From assembly GCA_938027685.1 (NCBI GenBank), contig CALJAM010000011.1, forward strand, positions 1 through 64,000: a DNA stretch of 64,000 bases. Reading direction: 5' to 3'. Shown here in pieces: positions 17,917 to 28,165 of this stretch. Origin of the DNA: an uncultured Bryobacteraceae bacterium. GTDB taxonomy: Bacteria; Acidobacteriota; Terriglobia; Bryobacterales; Bryobacteraceae. The notes below the pieces were generated by a model. It saw only the letters and a program-made list of their open reading frames with translations, had not been told where the DNA came from and made no database searches. Each line of letters opens with the position of its first letter. Position 1 is the stretch's first letter. The position numbers were made by a program, and so were the translations under genes.

Positions 17917-18784
17917 GGGCCTTACTTCACTGCTGCCTCCGAGATCCGAGCGAACGGGAGAAGGTCCGCCGGAGCCCACGGGTGCGCAGAGGCAGGCCAG
18001 CGTCCCGATCGACCTCATCGATCCGAACCCTGTGCAGCCGAGAGCCCTGTTCTCTGCCGACAGACTCGAGGAACTCGCTGCCTCGATTCGCACGCACGGC
18101 ATCCTCCAGCCTTTGCTGGTGCGGCGCAAGGGCGAACGCTACGAGCTCGTCGCGGGCGAACGGCGATGGCGGGCTGCGAAGCTGGCGGGTCTGACAACGG
18201 TGCCGGTGATTGTCCAGGACGTCCCGGACGAGCGGATGCTCGAGATCACGCTGGTCGAAAACATTCAGCGCGAGGACCTCAACCCGATCGAGCTGGCGAG
18301 AGCGCTGGAGCGAATGGTCGAGGAGTTGGGACTCACCCACGAAGAAATCGCCGCCCGCACGGGAAAGGATCGGGTGACGATCACCAACACTTTGAGGCTC
18401 CTGCGGCTGCCTCGAGACGTTCAGCAATTGGTGGCCGAACGGCGTCTTTCGCCCGGCCACGCCAAGGCTCTGCTCGCGCTGCCGACCGAAGAGCTGCAGC
18501 GACAAGTGGCGGAGCGCGCCGCCTCGCAGGGACTTTCCGTGCGGCAGGTGGAGAGGTTGGTGCAGCGCATCACCAAAAGCCGCGAACCCGTCTCCGTAGT
18601 GTACGTACCGGAGGACCCCAACGTGGCGGCGGCCCGCAGCGAGCTCGAGCGGATTCTCGGCACGCGCGTGCGAATCGTGTGGCGGGGCGAGGAGCGCGGC
18701 CGCATCGAGATCGATTTCTATTCGGCTGACGACCTGCAGCGAATTTATGCGCTCATTGCCGGGGCCGGGGAGGACGCGCATTAA
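17876..18784 (+). CDS. parB: Chromosome partitioning protein ParB (Spo0J)
   Basis: A 302-residue protein. The N-terminus carries RRALGRGLTSLLPP, the ParA-stimulating peptide; then the CTPase/sulfiredoxin-like domain (LFSADRLEELAASIRTHGIL; ELVAGERRWRAAKLAGL; ENIQREDLNPIE) with the GERRW box, a helix-turn-helix segment (THEEIAARTGKDRVTITNTL), and a C-terminal dimer domain. It binds the two parS sites upstream of parA. Starts inside the end of parA. It is followed by a hairpin terminator candidate. Confidence 0.94.
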   Translation: MSRPTGNPRRALGRGLTSLLPPRSERTGEGPPEPTGAQRQASVPIDLIDPNPVQPRALFSADRLEELAASIRTHGILQPLLVRRKGERYELVAGERRWRAAKLAGLTTVPVIVQDVPDERMLEITLVENIQREDLNPIELARALERMVEELGLTHEEIAARTGKDRVTITNTLRLLRLPRDVQQLVAERRLSPGHAKALLALPTEELQRQVAERAASQGLSVRQVERLVQRITKSREPVSVVYVPEDPNVAAARSELERILGTRVRIVWRGEERGRIEIDFYSADDLQRIYALIAGAGEDAH

Positions 18785-18789
18785 ATCAT

Positions 18790-18808
18790 AACATGGCGAC
18801 CATGTTTT
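18790..18808 (+). terminator. Hairpin terminator candidate after parB
   Basis: AACATGG and CCATGTT form a seven-base-pair stem around a CGA loop, running into a TTTT tract, six bases after the parB stop. Short for a strong terminator, but correctly placed. Confidence 0.5.
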
Positions 18809-18880
18809 AAACAGATTCAGTCTCGAATGTTGAGCTTGGCGGTAGGGTTCGGAGGGCGGCAGCTTACTCGGGGGTCGCGG

Positions 18881-18969
18881 TGGTGCTGGAGGAGGGGGTC
18901 GAACCCTCATGGAGCCGAAGCTCCGCGGGATTTTGAGTCCCGTGCGTCTGCCAGTTCCGCCACTCCAGC
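18881..18969 (-). tRNA. tRNA-Leu (anticodon CAA)
   Basis: An 89-base tRNA with the long variable arm of type II tRNAs. The acceptor stem GCTGGAG pairs with CTCCAGC, the anticodon arm is CGGGA-CTCAAAA-TCCCG giving anticodon CAA, the T arm is GGG-TTCGACC-CCC, and the discriminator A with CCA is encoded. It lies between parB and bshC. Confidence 0.95.
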
Positions 18970-19003
18970 AGCGCCGCTTACTAGTATACAGCGCTCGAAA
19001 AGG

Positions 19004-20590
19004 CTAGATTGCGATGAGCTGGTGTCCTTTGCACTCCGGCGAAACGGCCTCCAGGAGCCGCTCGGCAAGGCCGAGCCCGTGGCGCGCAAGGAAAGCGACG
19101 ATCGAATACAGTCGCTCCTGTAACGTCCCGTTCGGGTAGATCTGCCGCAAGAGCCAATCTGCGTGCCGCTGCGCCACCTGGTCGCGTTGCAGCGCCTCCC
19201 GCGCTATGCCGCGGGCGATTTTTGCGAGCTGGTATTCGATCTTGCTGCGGCTTTTGGCAAACGAGCGGGGCAGGGTGCCCCCTGCTTCAGCCACTGCAGC
19301 GCTCATCCGCTCCAGGGCGGCTCGGATCTCGGCGGAGCAGCGTTCGGTGATCGCAGCTATCTCGGGCGACAAGACGCGCGCAGCGAGCAGCTCCCGGAAG
19401 GCTTCCCTGCCCCCAAAGAAGTCCTCGAGCCTCAGCCGATAACGGGCCCACAGCCGCCTGGCGCGCGGATCGAGCAACGTACAACTGGCCCGCAATCGCC
19501 AGACGGGCTTTTCCACGCCGAAGTAGTCGTAAACGGCCGAAGCCTGGGCGAGGTAGGCCAGCTCGGAGGGGCCGACCACGCATATCGCGGTGGGGAAGAT
19601 CCAGTCCTGGACGATCGGCCGTAGGAGCGCGGCCGGCGACAGATCCTTAGCCCGGGCCACCAGCTCCGAGCGATCGAATCGGGTCGCGCCGGCCTCGAGG
19701 CCGTTCTCGGCCAGTCGGACCGGCAAGCGCTCGCCCTGCTGAAGAAGGAAGAGCAGGGTCGAGCTGTCGTCCACCCGGACCTGCTGGTGATACCCGGCTT
19801 GCGCGAGCTCAACGTTCCGCGCGGCGACTATGCGGGCCAGGTCCCCGACTTTCTCGGCAACCGCTGCCAGCGGCTGGGCAAGCAGTTCCCGAGCGCGGCA
19901 TTCGAGAGGATCGAAGGTCAGCAGCCGGTCGGGGCCGAGCAGTTCCCGTAGCAGTTTGCCGAAGGCGGAGGCGAAACTCCGGCCCGCCATGTAGCACCCG
20001 GAGAGCAAGTCCGCGACCTCTTCCTGGTGGGGCAATCCTTCGGCGGCCCTCCTGAATTGCTCGACCAACCCATCGGGCAGGGTAATGGCGCCGGCGGGCC
20101 GGCGACCGCCGGAGGCGTCGGCGTCGGACTCGGCCTCGATGCGAACGGCAGCCCCATTCAGGTCGAAGACCCAGCAGTGGTTGATCTCCGGGTAGTCGTG
20201 GTCCTCGCTGGCAAGCCAAAATACGGCTGCGGCGGGGATGCCCTGCTGCGTCAGTGCGTCTGCGATGCGCACCGCGGTGAGGGCCTTGTAAAAGGTGAAG
20301 GCGGGCCCGGTGAACAGACCCACCTGCTGGCCGGCCAAGACCGCCACCCCGTCAGAGCGGGCCAAACGCTCCAGCGGCGGACATGGCCCGTTTTGGCCGC
20401 GCAGGGTCTCCACGAGAGCGCGTCGGTACTCCGCGCCGAACCGAAGTCGTTCCAGCCGACGCTGGACGGCTGCCGGATCCGCCGGATCGTAGGAATAGAA
20501 CCGTGCGACTCTGTGGAAGGCCTCGACGAAGTCAGCGGCGAGCCCCGTGTAACCGGGGAGCTTGCTGAACGGTACACAGCCCTCAATCAT
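19004..20590 (-). CDS. bshC: Bacillithiol biosynthesis cysteine-adding enzyme BshC
   Basis: A 528-residue protein matching BshC along its length: VAVLAGQQVGLFTGPAFTFY near residue 90, PAAAVFWLASEDHDYPEINH (the family signature), and the C-terminal coiled coil (EAFRELLAARVLSPEIAAIT to the end). BshC is the proposed last enzyme of bacillithiol synthesis, adding cysteine to glucosaminyl malate. The bshA and bshB genes are not in this window. It stands alone on the minus strand, divergent from the threonine aldolase gene, with 108 bases between the starts. Confidence 0.9.
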   Translation of the reverse strand: MIEGCVPFSKLPGYTGLAADFVEAFHRVARFYSYDPADPAAVQRRLERLRFGAEYRRALVETLRGQNGPCPPLERLARSDGVAVLAGQQVGLFTGPAFTFYKALTAVRIADALTQQGIPAAAVFWLASEDHDYPEINHCWVFDLNGAAVRIEAESDADASGGRRPAGAITLPDGLVEQFRRAAEGLPHQEEVADLLSGCYMAGRSFASAFGKLLRELLGPDRLLTFDPLECRARELLAQPLAAVAEKVGDLARIVAARNVELAQAGYHQQVRVDDSSTLLFLLQQGERLPVRLAENGLEAGATRFDRSELVARAKDLSPAALLRPIVQDWIFPTAICVVGPSELAYLAQASAVYDYFGVEKPVWRLRASCTLLDPRARRLWARYRLRLEDFFGGREAFRELLAARVLSPEIAAITERCSAEIRAALERMSAAVAEAGGTLPRSFAKSRSKIEYQLAKIARGIAREALQRDQVAQRHADWLLRQIYPNGTLQERLYSIVAFLARHGLGLAERLLEAVSPECKGHQLIAI

Positions 20591-20698
20591 TGCTCTGGTA
20601 GTCCAAGCCTAACAGATGCAGCGCATGGGCCCGGGGCGCAGAAACGGGCCGCACTCGTGGATCGGCCAGAATAGAGTACGCTGAATTAGCTTCAACCC

Positions 20699-21760
20699 AT
20701 GCCCGACCGACCGATTGATCTTCGCAGCGATACCGTCACCAAGCCGACCGCGGCGATGCGCCGGGCCATGGCGCAGGCCGAGGTGGGAGACGATGTTTAC
20801 GGCGAGGACCCGACTGTCAACCGGCTGGAGGAGAGGGCCGCCGAGCTGGTGGGCAAGGAGGCGGCCCTGTTCGTACCCAGCGGAACCATGGGTAACACGA
20901 TCGCGATCAAACTTCATACCCGTCACGGCCAGGAAGTGATCTGCGAGGCGCGCTCGCATGTTTTCAACTACGAGTTGGCGATGACGGCGTGGTTCGCGGG
21001 TTGCCTTGCGCGTCCCATCGCGACGGAAGACGGCATTCTCGACTGGCGCGCCATCGAGCCCGCGATACGCCCACCGGGGCCGCATTGGGCTCCTACCGGG
21101 CTCATCGTGCTGGAGAACACGCACAACATGGCTGGGGGTACGGTTTACCCGGTCGCCACCTTTCGCGAAGTTTGCGAACGCGCTCACGCGCTGGGCATCA
21201 AGGTGCATCTGGACGGAGCCCGTCTGTTCAATGCCGCCGTGTACCTGAAGCGTCCGGTCCGCGAACTGGCGGAAAGCGCAGACACGGTCATGTTCTGCCT
21301 TTCCAAAGGACTTGGTGCACCCGCGGGGTCGGTTCTCGTCGGGCCCCGGGAAGCCATCGCGGAGGCGCGCCTGTATCGGAAGCGTCTTGGGGGAGGGATG
21401 CGCCAAGCGGGAGTACTGGCTGCCGCAGGCCTGATCGCCCTCGATGAAATGAGGGACCGCCTGGAAGAGGATCACGAGAATGCCAGAGCCGTAGCAGAAA
21501 TTCTGCGCGAGGTTCCGGGAGTTACGATTCCGCACCGTGTCGAAACGAACATCGTCATCGTGGACGTTTCGGCGACGGGCGTGCCGGCGGAGCATCTAAG
21601 TCAGGAGCTGAGGCGGCGTGGGGTGCTGATCAATCCAGTCGGGCCGTGGCGCTTGCGGGTCGTGACGCATTACGACGTGACGCGGGAGGAGTGCCTTCGC
21701 GCGGCGCAAATGCTGGCGGGGGTCGTGGCCCATCTCCGTCGCACCGAGGGCGGGAGCTAA
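20699..21760 (+). CDS. ltaE: Low-specificity L-threonine aldolase
   Basis: A 353-residue PLP enzyme that cleaves threonine or allo-threonine to glycine and acetaldehyde. The N-terminus [20 protein letters not shown] and [17 protein letters not shown] are family hallmarks; the Schiff-base lysine is in [17 protein letters not shown] near residue 200. Length and layout are normal. The start ATG at 20699 fits the family N-terminus. The stop is five bases from the stop of the convergent TPR gene. Confidence 0.93.
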   Translation: MPDRPIDLRSDTVTKPTAAMRRAMAQAEVGDDVYGEDPTVNRLEERAAELVGKEAALFVPSGTMGNTIAIKLHTRHGQEVICEARSHVFNYELAMTAWFAGCLARPIATEDGILDWRAIEPAIRPPGPHWAPTGLIVLENTHNMAGGTVYPVATFREVCERAHALGIKVHLDGARLFNAAVYLKRPVRELAESADTVMFCLSKGLGAPAGSVLVGPREAIAEARLYRKRLGGGMRQAGVLAAAGLIALDEMRDRLEEDHENARAVAEILREVPGVTIPHRVETNIVIVDVSATGVPAEHLSQELRRRGVLINPVGPWRLRVVTHYDVTREECLRAAQMLAGVVAHLRRTEGGS

Positions 21761-21765
21761 CGCCG

Positions 21766-23808
21766 CTACTTGGGTTGGGCAGGCCTTGACGCTTCTTTGG
21801 CCAAGCGGGTTTTGGCTCCTTCGAGCTTCATTCGGACCTTGGCTACTTCGTCGGGATCGAACTCCGCCTTGGATGCCGTCTCCCACTCCCTGAGGGCGGC
21901 CTGCCACTGAGCAATGGCTTCTTCGATCCTGCCCTGGCGGTAGTAGACGTCGCCGAGATGATCGTTCACGGTAGGGTCGCGCGGCACCAGCTCGAGCGCC
22001 CGCCGGAGAAAGCGCTCCGCTTCATCGAGCCGTCCGAGGCGGTAATAGACCCAGCCCAAGCTATCCAGGAAGGCGCCGTTGTAAGGCTCCAGTTCGACCG
22101 CACGCCGGATGAGGTCCAAGGCCTCATCCAGGTTGACGGCGCGGTCGGCGAACATGTAGCCGAGGTAGTTCAGGGCCGAGGCGTTTTTGGGATTCATTTT
22201 GAGGACCTTCCGAAACTCGGCCTCGGCTTCGTCGAACCGCTTCATGCGCTCGAACATCGCGCCGCGCATGAAGTAAATGATCTCTTTTTCTTCGTCCGAC
22301 TCGGACTGCCGCTCGGCTTCTTCAAGGACCTGCGCCATGGCGGAGAAATCCTTCGTTTTCTCGTAAAGCTGGGCCAGCGCCAGGTAAGTATCGCGGTCCT
22401 TGTTGTTCTCGAGCAGCTTGCGGGCCTCGGCGACGGCCTCCCCGGCACGGCCGAGGTCAGCCAGCAGGGAGGCCCGCAGGAGCCTCAGCATGCGATCGTT
22501 CGGGTAGCGCTGCAAGGCGGCCTCGGATTCCTGCGCCGCACGGTCGAACTGTTTGACGGCGCGATAGGTCTCGATGATGTGGGCTGCCGCACGCGCCCCA
22601 AGATCCGGATCGAGTTCGGCCATTTGTCGGAAGGCGGCAACAGCTTCCTCGGGCTGCTCGCCGGCGCGGTACATGAGTCCGAGTCGTTCGAGCAGGATGA
22701 CGCGGTTGGCCTTTTCCGGGGGTCCGTAGGCTACCCGGGCCGTGCTGTCCAAGATGCGCCTGAGGCGGGCAATGGCCTCGCCGAACCGGCCCTCGGCCTC
22801 CAGCAGATTCACCTCGTTGTATTGGACCTCGAGGCTGTTCGGGTCCAAGGCCTGAGCACGTTGGTGAGCCTCGCGGGCTTTGGCCAGATCCCGCTGTTGA
22901 CGGTAGATCTGCGACAGCCGCAACGGGTACTGGGGATCGCGAGGCTGGGCCTGCGCGAGCTCTTCGTAGAACCTAGCCGCCTCGTCGTACTCTTCCCTGA
23001 GCAGCAGATTCTCCGCGAGGTCCCTCTTGATCTCCAGGTCCTTGGGCGCAAGCTGCAGGGCGCGACGGAGGGTTTCGATGGCGCCTTTGTAGTCGCGTGC
23101 CTGGGTCAGGCTGGAAGCCAAGGCCCGCAAAACGCGGGGATGGGGATTGCGCTCGGCGAGGCGGCGCCACATTTCGACGGCGGTCCTGGTGTCGCCCAGA
23201 TCGGAATAGAGCAAGGCGAGGCCATGGAGCGCGTACTCATTGTCCGGATCGAGCTCGAGGGCCTTCTGGAAAGCTTTTTCGGCATCCACGGAGTTTTGGG
23301 CCATGCGGTACAGGCGTCCTAGAGTGACCCAGGCGTCGACGTCCGAGGGGTCCTTGGCGGTGACCTGCTCGAATTGCTCGGTGGCCCTACGGAGCATGGC
23401 TTCGTCCAAGCGTCCGGTCGCCGGGTCGCCGATCATGCGGGTGTAGATTCGCCCGAGGATCCGGTGCGCTTCCACATTGCCCGGATCCCGTTTGAGCATC
23501 TGTTCGGCCTCGACCACTGCTTCGCGCAACCGTCCGGCCTGTATGTAGAGGTCGGTGAGTTCCTGCGCGAGGAAGGAAGCGCCGGGGTCGGCCTGTATAG
23601 CGGCCTTGTAATGCTCGATGGCCTTGTCGACGTACTCGCTGCGGTTGCCGTACATGCCGGCCAGCTCCGCGTAGAGGTGCCCCATGGCAAAGTGGTAGTA
23701 AGCGGTCGCCCGGTTATCGCTCCCCTGCACTGCCGGGGACGGGCTGGTATGGGCTGCGGCGAGCGCGCCCAATAAAAACAAAGCAACAAACTTTTGCATC
23801 ATGAGCAT
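21766..23808 (-). CDS. Secreted TPR-repeat protein
   Basis: A 680-residue protein with a signal peptide (MLMMQKFVALFLLGALAAAH); the start is one of three close ATGs (23808, 23802, 23799), and I use the first. Almost the whole body is TPR repeats, roughly fifteen, for example LDPDNEYALHGLALLYSDLG and LEPYNGAFLDSLGWVYYRLG. TPR proteins of this size in acidobacteria are usually periplasmic scaffolds; the partner is not known. An 11-base tandem repeat with two TATACT-like hexamers lies upstream. Confidence 0.9.
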   Translation of the reverse strand: MLMMQKFVALFLLGALAAAHTSPSPAVQGSDNRATAYYHFAMGHLYAELAGMYGNRSEYVDKAIEHYKAAIQADPGASFLAQELTDLYIQAGRLREAVVEAEQMLKRDPGNVEAHRILGRIYTRMIGDPATGRLDEAMLRRATEQFEQVTAKDPSDVDAWVTLGRLYRMAQNSVDAEKAFQKALELDPDNEYALHGLALLYSDLGDTRTAVEMWRRLAERNPHPRVLRALASSLTQARDYKGAIETLRRALQLAPKDLEIKRDLAENLLLREEYDEAARFYEELAQAQPRDPQYPLRLSQIYRQQRDLAKAREAHQRAQALDPNSLEVQYNEVNLLEAEGRFGEAIARLRRILDSTARVAYGPPEKANRVILLERLGLMYRAGEQPEEAVAAFRQMAELDPDLGARAAAHIIETYRAVKQFDRAAQESEAALQRYPNDRMLRLLRASLLADLGRAGEAVAEARKLLENNKDRDTYLALAQLYEKTKDFSAMAQVLEEAERQSESDEEKEIIYFMRGAMFERMKRFDEAEAEFRKVLKMNPKNASALNYLGYMFADRAVNLDEALDLIRRAVELEPYNGAFLDSLGWVYYRLGRLDEAERFLRRALELVPRDPTVNDHLGDVYYRQGRIEEAIAQWQAALREWETASKAEFDPDEVAKVRMKLEGAKTRLAKEASRPAQPK

Positions 23809-23873
23809 GTTGACGACCGGCTGCCGCGGAGCGGATCCGACCCTGCCCCCTCCAATCCGCACGTCTCGTCTTC

Positions 23874-23895
23874 AGTATAGCGCGAGTATAGCGCG
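23874..23895 (-). repeat. Tandem 11-base repeat carrying two -10-like hexamers
   Basis: AGTATAGCGCG occurs twice in direct succession. On the minus strand, which is that of the TPR gene, each copy reads TATACT, a -10-like hexamer, about 70-85 bases before the start. Low-level promoter evidence only. Confidence 0.4.
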
Positions 23896-23932
23896 CGGCC
23901 CGGGTCCGGCCGCGGCAGCTCTGCCGGCCCCA

Positions 23933-24288
23933 ATCCGGCCGTTAGGAATTACAGAGTGCGGCCGGGGGCTGGAAGGAAGGGTTGCGGCGGCGGAGGTTCG
24001 ACTCACGTGGTCGGTTCGAGGTTGTTTTAGCTGAAGCGACGGCTGTTCCTAAGGAACGCCGACCTGGTGCCGCCGAGGGGGAGTCGCTCTTATCGCAGGA
24101 CTTCGAGCATCCCGCAGAACCGGCGCCGACGGCTCATGAGGGCATTCCGAGTGCGCAGGGGAGCGGCCACTCGCTGAGCCCTTCGAGCGGCAAACGACAG
24201 CGGGTCGGCGGGCTGAGTAGTCGGGCACGGCCCCCCGACCCTTTCGGACCGGCACAATCCGATCCCCCCGCCGCGTAGCGGCGGATTT
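23933..24288. repeat. Dispersed intergenic repeat, copy A
   Basis: About 355 bases that resemble 34262-34608 in the same order and orientation. Shared blocks include ATCCGGCCGT(T/A)AGGAATT at the left end, AGAGTGCGGCC, ACGCCGACCT, GGCTCATG, TTTCGGA, AAAATCCGA-like and GCGGATT at the right end. The central 150 bases align without gaps while differing at roughly a third of positions. Differences fall on all codon positions in the longest shared frame, so I do not read it as a gene. The right end abuts the isocitrate dehydrogenase remnant at 24287. Confidence 0.75.
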
Positions 24289-24596
24289 GGGGGGCCTGGG
24301 TTTGGACCCGGGGGCCAATCCGGGCGAAGCTTGCGCGGTTTTTGGATCCGTGCACCGCTCGGCTCCGAACATCGCGGGGAAGGGCGTCGCCAATCCAACG
24401 GCCTTGATGCTAGCAGCCGTGCTGATGCTGACCCACCGCGGCGAGCGGGACGCCGCGGACCGTCCTCGGTGCGCCGTGGAGCGGACGTATGCCGGAGGCT
24501 CGGAACCTGACGCCGGACGTCGGGGGCGCCGCCACCAACTGCCCAGTTTACCGACGCGGTAATTCGGAACTTGGAACACGCTCGCTGGGGGGCTAG
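24287..24596 (+). pseudogene. C-terminal remnant of an NAD-isocitrate/isopropylmalate dehydrogenase family gene
   Basis: Only the last quarter of the enzyme remains. In frame from 24287: GGLGLDPGANPGEACAVFG, VHRSAPNIAGKGVANPTALM, LAAVLMLTHRGERDAADR. These match the family blocks GGLG-VPGAN-G, VHGSAP-IAGKG-ANP and the helix after them. A one-base insertion near 24497 moves the reading to another frame, where ARNLTPDVGGAATN continues the expected NLTPDLGG-A-T end; a stop follows at 24594. The usual Glu in VFE and the Gly in VHG are changed. No start, no N-terminal half: the 5' side ends at the repeat. Clearly not functional. The exact enzyme (isocitrate or isopropylmalate dehydrogenase) is less sure than the family. 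Confidence 0.8.
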
Positions 24597-24601
24597 GGAT
24601 T

Positions 24602-24678
24602 TGGTGCGGGCGGCCGGATCCGAACGGGCGACCTTGGGATTATGAGAACCACGCTTAAACCAACTGAGCTACGCCGGC
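24602..24678 (-). pseudogene. Decayed tRNA-Met (anticodon CAT)
   Basis: A 77-base sequence with the full tRNA length, a CAT anticodon (24642-24644, as ATG on the + strand) and an encoded CCA end, but with broken pairs: 3-70 (C-C) in the acceptor stem, 13-22 in the D stem, 30-40 and 31-39 in the anticodon stem, 52-62 in the T stem. The T loop reads TTCGGAT, so the invariant A58 is lost, and A21 is also changed. This many defects argue for a tRNA pseudogene, though it would still be found by a relaxed tRNA scan. It lies right after the dehydrogenase remnant. Confidence 0.65.
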
Positions 24679-24797
24679 CGCGGGGTTTCCCAAAGCGCAA
24701 GTATCGAGCCGCCAGCGCACTTATCAACCGCGCCCTTTAACCGGCGCGCAAATTCGTTCGGGCGATCAGGCGGGCGCTCAGCCCTGCTTGCGAGCGC

Positions 24798-27700
24798 CTA
24801 GAATTCCAACCGGAGGGCCCATTGCATGACCCGGGGTGGGGAAGCCGTACTGCGCACTTTGCCTGCGTCCAAGCTTTCCAGGTTGGTGTTCGGCCGGCCG
24901 AATGCCGGTGTGTTGAACAGGTTGAAGCTCTCCCAACGGAACTGAAGCTTGGACCCTTCTGTCAGCGAAAAATACTTCGAGAGCCCGAAATCGGTGTTGA
25001 CGGCTCCGCCGCTGGTAAGTATGTTCGGTCCGGCGGTGCCCAAGCGGCAGCCGGAGGCATCGCAAGGCCGGACAAAGGCGGAGAGATCAAACCAGCGGTC
25101 GGGGTTGGGCTTAGGCACGGTTCCGCGGGCAATACGGTCGGGCCGCCATTGTTGGACCTTGACCGTGCCGAGGGCCACTTGAGGATTGGGGAGCGTAGGA
25201 TTGTAAACCATGCCGGTACGCATATTGGTCAGGCCGGCTAACTGCCAACCGCCAAGCATCCAGTCCAGGGCTCCTGAACGATTCAACCAGCGCCGACCCC
25301 TGCCGACCGGTAGCTCCCAGATGTAGGCGGCCACGAATTTATGGCGGATGTTGAAGCCGGTGGTGCCGCGGTTGTTATTCCAGCTCCAGGGATCCTGGAA
25401 CCCTACATCGGCGCCGAACTGTTCGCCCACGTTGCTTAGGGCATGCCCCCAGCCGTAGCCCAGGCTGAAGGTAAAACCCTGCGAGTAACGTTTCTCCAGC
25501 TGCACGTCCAGGCCATGGAAACAGGCGTGGCCCATGGGCGAGTGGTACTGGATCTGATTGATGTTGGGGAAAGCACGGCGCTGCACTTCGGTGGCCGGCG
25601 GCCCGATGAACGGTGCATTCCAGTCGTAGTTGTCCCGGATATAACTGGTGCCTGAGCCGACGTAAGCGATTTCCAATACCATACTCTGCGTGAGCTGCCG
25701 CTGTAAAGAAGCATTCCACTGCGCCACTTGGGTGATAGGGAAGTTGTCCGGCCAGTAAAACAGGTTCAAGTTGGGAGGCATCACCGTACCGGGCTCCAAA
25801 AAGTCGGCCGGTACACCGTTGCGAACCAGCAGGGCCGAGAGGGTGGGCGTTGAAGTAAGTTGCTTGCGCACATTGAACGGCCAGTTGGCCATCATTCGCG
25901 CGCCGGTGCCTACCCGATCAATGCCGCCGTAGAATAGCCCGGCCGCGGAGCGCAGGATCCAGCGCTCCAGCATCCGCCAGGAGCAACCCAGTCTTGGCGC
26001 CCAGTTGTTGGTGTCGGTACGGATCAGCGCGCGGTGGTATAGGGAGCCGTCCCGCGCGTAGAGCAGCGTGCCGTAAGCGGGGCCTGGGTCCAAGACGAGC
26101 TTGTTCCGGCGGTTGCGCTTGTCCCACATGGGCGTGGTGAGCTCGTAGCGCAGCCGAGGTTGAGCGTGAACCGCGGCGTGGCTTTCCAGTGGTCCTGAAT
26201 GTAGAACATGTAACTGCGGAAGCGCGCGTCCACATACTGAAGGTTGGTCTGGGTGAAGGTGTTGGCCCAGCCGATTAGAAAGTCGGCGAAGCTCACGTTA
26301 GTGAAACGACCGTTGAAGTTGAAGACACCGGGACCGTCCTGGGCACTGAAATTGTCGGCTCGGGTGAAGCGGAGATCCAGGCCGGCCTTTAGCGTGTGAA
26401 AGGCGCGGATCCAGGTGAAGTTCTCCAGGATTTGCCAGTTCTGGCCGATCTTCTGGGTGGGCGCGTAGCCCGATTCGCCGATTGCACTGTATCCGAAGCG
26501 GCCGCCAAAGGTGAAGCGCGGAAGCCCCGTGATGCGCACGTCTGGGCGGGGAATCCTGATGCCGTACTGGTCCCCGTACCATTGCTCGGAAAAGGGAGTG
26601 GCGATGACGTTCAGTCGCGAGAAGCCCAGGCGGGCCTCGTTGACCATCGAAGGCGAAAGGATGCGCGTATATGAAAGGGCAGCGCTACGAGCCGGATTGT
26701 TGAAACGGTTCCATTCAAAGCCCTGCCCGCCGCGCGCCGGCAGCGGCAGCGAGGGGTAACGCTCGTTCTGGGTGTCAGTGAGGCTGACGCGGGCGAAGAG
26801 CTTGTTGTTGTCGCTAAAGTTGTGGTCCACCCGGGCGTCAATCTGATCGCGCGACTGCTTCCAAGGGGGAGCCGAGACGTAGTTGGCTCGCGTGCCGGAT
26901 CCGAAAAAGTTGGGCAGCGGCCACAAGTCCGCCAGGCGCGCGGTGACCGGGTCCCAGCGCGCTTGCGGGATCACATTGTCGGGGTAAGGGGCATTGGCAA
27001 GCGGGTCGCGCACGGCGCCATGAACCGCCAGGTTGAAGACGCCGCGGCGCTCTTCGGCAGTGGGCACGGTTTCCAGAAACGACTGGGGCTGACGCAGCCG
27101 CAATCCCTCAAAGCTGCCGAAGAAGAAAGTGCGGTTGCGCACGATCGGCCCGCCCAGCGTGGCTCCGAACTGATTCTGCCGGAGCACCGGGGGATCGGCC
27201 CGGCCGTCGCCGTCGCGGTCCACGTAGCTAAAAGCGTCGCGGGCGTCCCAGATGTCGTTGCGCAGGTACTCGTAGAGCGAGCCGCGGAGGCTGTTGCTGC
27301 CGGATTTGATGCTGATGTTCATGACCGCGCCGCCCATGCGCCCGAACTCGGCCGAATAGTTGCTGGTTTCGACCTTGAACTCTTGCACGGCGTCCAGCGA
27401 GGGAATGACCACCTGGGCCTTGCGGTCCTCAAATGCGAAGCCGTAAGAGTTGTTATCCACCCCGTCCACGATGAAGTTGTTCTCATAGGCGGCCTGTCCG
27501 TGGGAGTTGAATCCCCCGGCCTGGTCGCGGGTGACGATGGCAGGCAAGGTGCCGGCAGCCAGCAAAGCCAGGGTCTGGTAGTTGCGACTGTTGAGCGGCA
27601 ACTGGCGGATAGCCTGCGGCTCGACGACGTGCGAGATCGAGGCGCTCTCGGTTTCCAGCAAAGGCACCGCGGCTACGGTGGTGACGGATTCGGTCACTTG

Positions 27701-28048
27701 ACCGAGCTCGAGCACCACGTCCACACGCCGCCGGTCCTGGGCACTGAGCTGTATGCCCCGCGTGACGGCGCGTTTGAAGCCGGCTTTCTCGACGGCAACC
27801 TCGTAGATGCCGATCTTAAGCGGCCCGGCGGTGTAGTTGCCCGTATCCGTGGTAACCGCCACCGTCCGCACCCCGGTGGCGGTTTCGGTGACTGTGACGA
27901 TCGCGCCTGGGACGACGGCCCCGCTCTGGTCCGAGACCAAGCCCGTGATGTAGCCCATGTCCTGCTGGGCCGGCAGGCGGCAAGCCACGAAGCCCAGCAA
28001 CAGGAGCGCGCGCACCCACTCGGAGCGAAGTTTTAGCCGCACGAGCAT
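24798..28048 (-). pseudogene. TonB-dependent receptor with carboxypeptidase-regulatory domain, single frameshift
   Basis: Read as one gene this is a receptor of about 1,080 residues. The N-terminal piece (28048 to about 26155) has a leader (RALLLLGFVACRLPAQ), a carboxypeptidase-regulatory/Cna-B-like domain (MGYITGLVSDQSGAVVPGAI), a plug (VDGVDNNSYGFAFEDRK) and the start of the barrel. At FTLNLG the expected continuation LRYEL-TP-MWDKRNR is broken: one C is missing after the GGC codon near 26154, and the frame is then recovered in the second piece, which reads MWDKRNRRNKLVLDPGPAYG to the barrel's last strand WALRLEF at 24798. The rest is intact, so a sequencing error or a recent mutation are both possible. 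It lies downstream of the sulfatase gene on the same strand, 118 bases after it. Confidence 0.8.
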
Positions 28049-28165
28049 GCTCCCCCCGGGGCCCTCCAACATACCACCGCTTGGGGCTAGCTTCAAGCGG
28101 TCCTTGCCTTGCGGCAATTTGCAAGGCTGCCCGCCTGTTTCCCCAAGCGGGGCGCGAGGTTTGGC

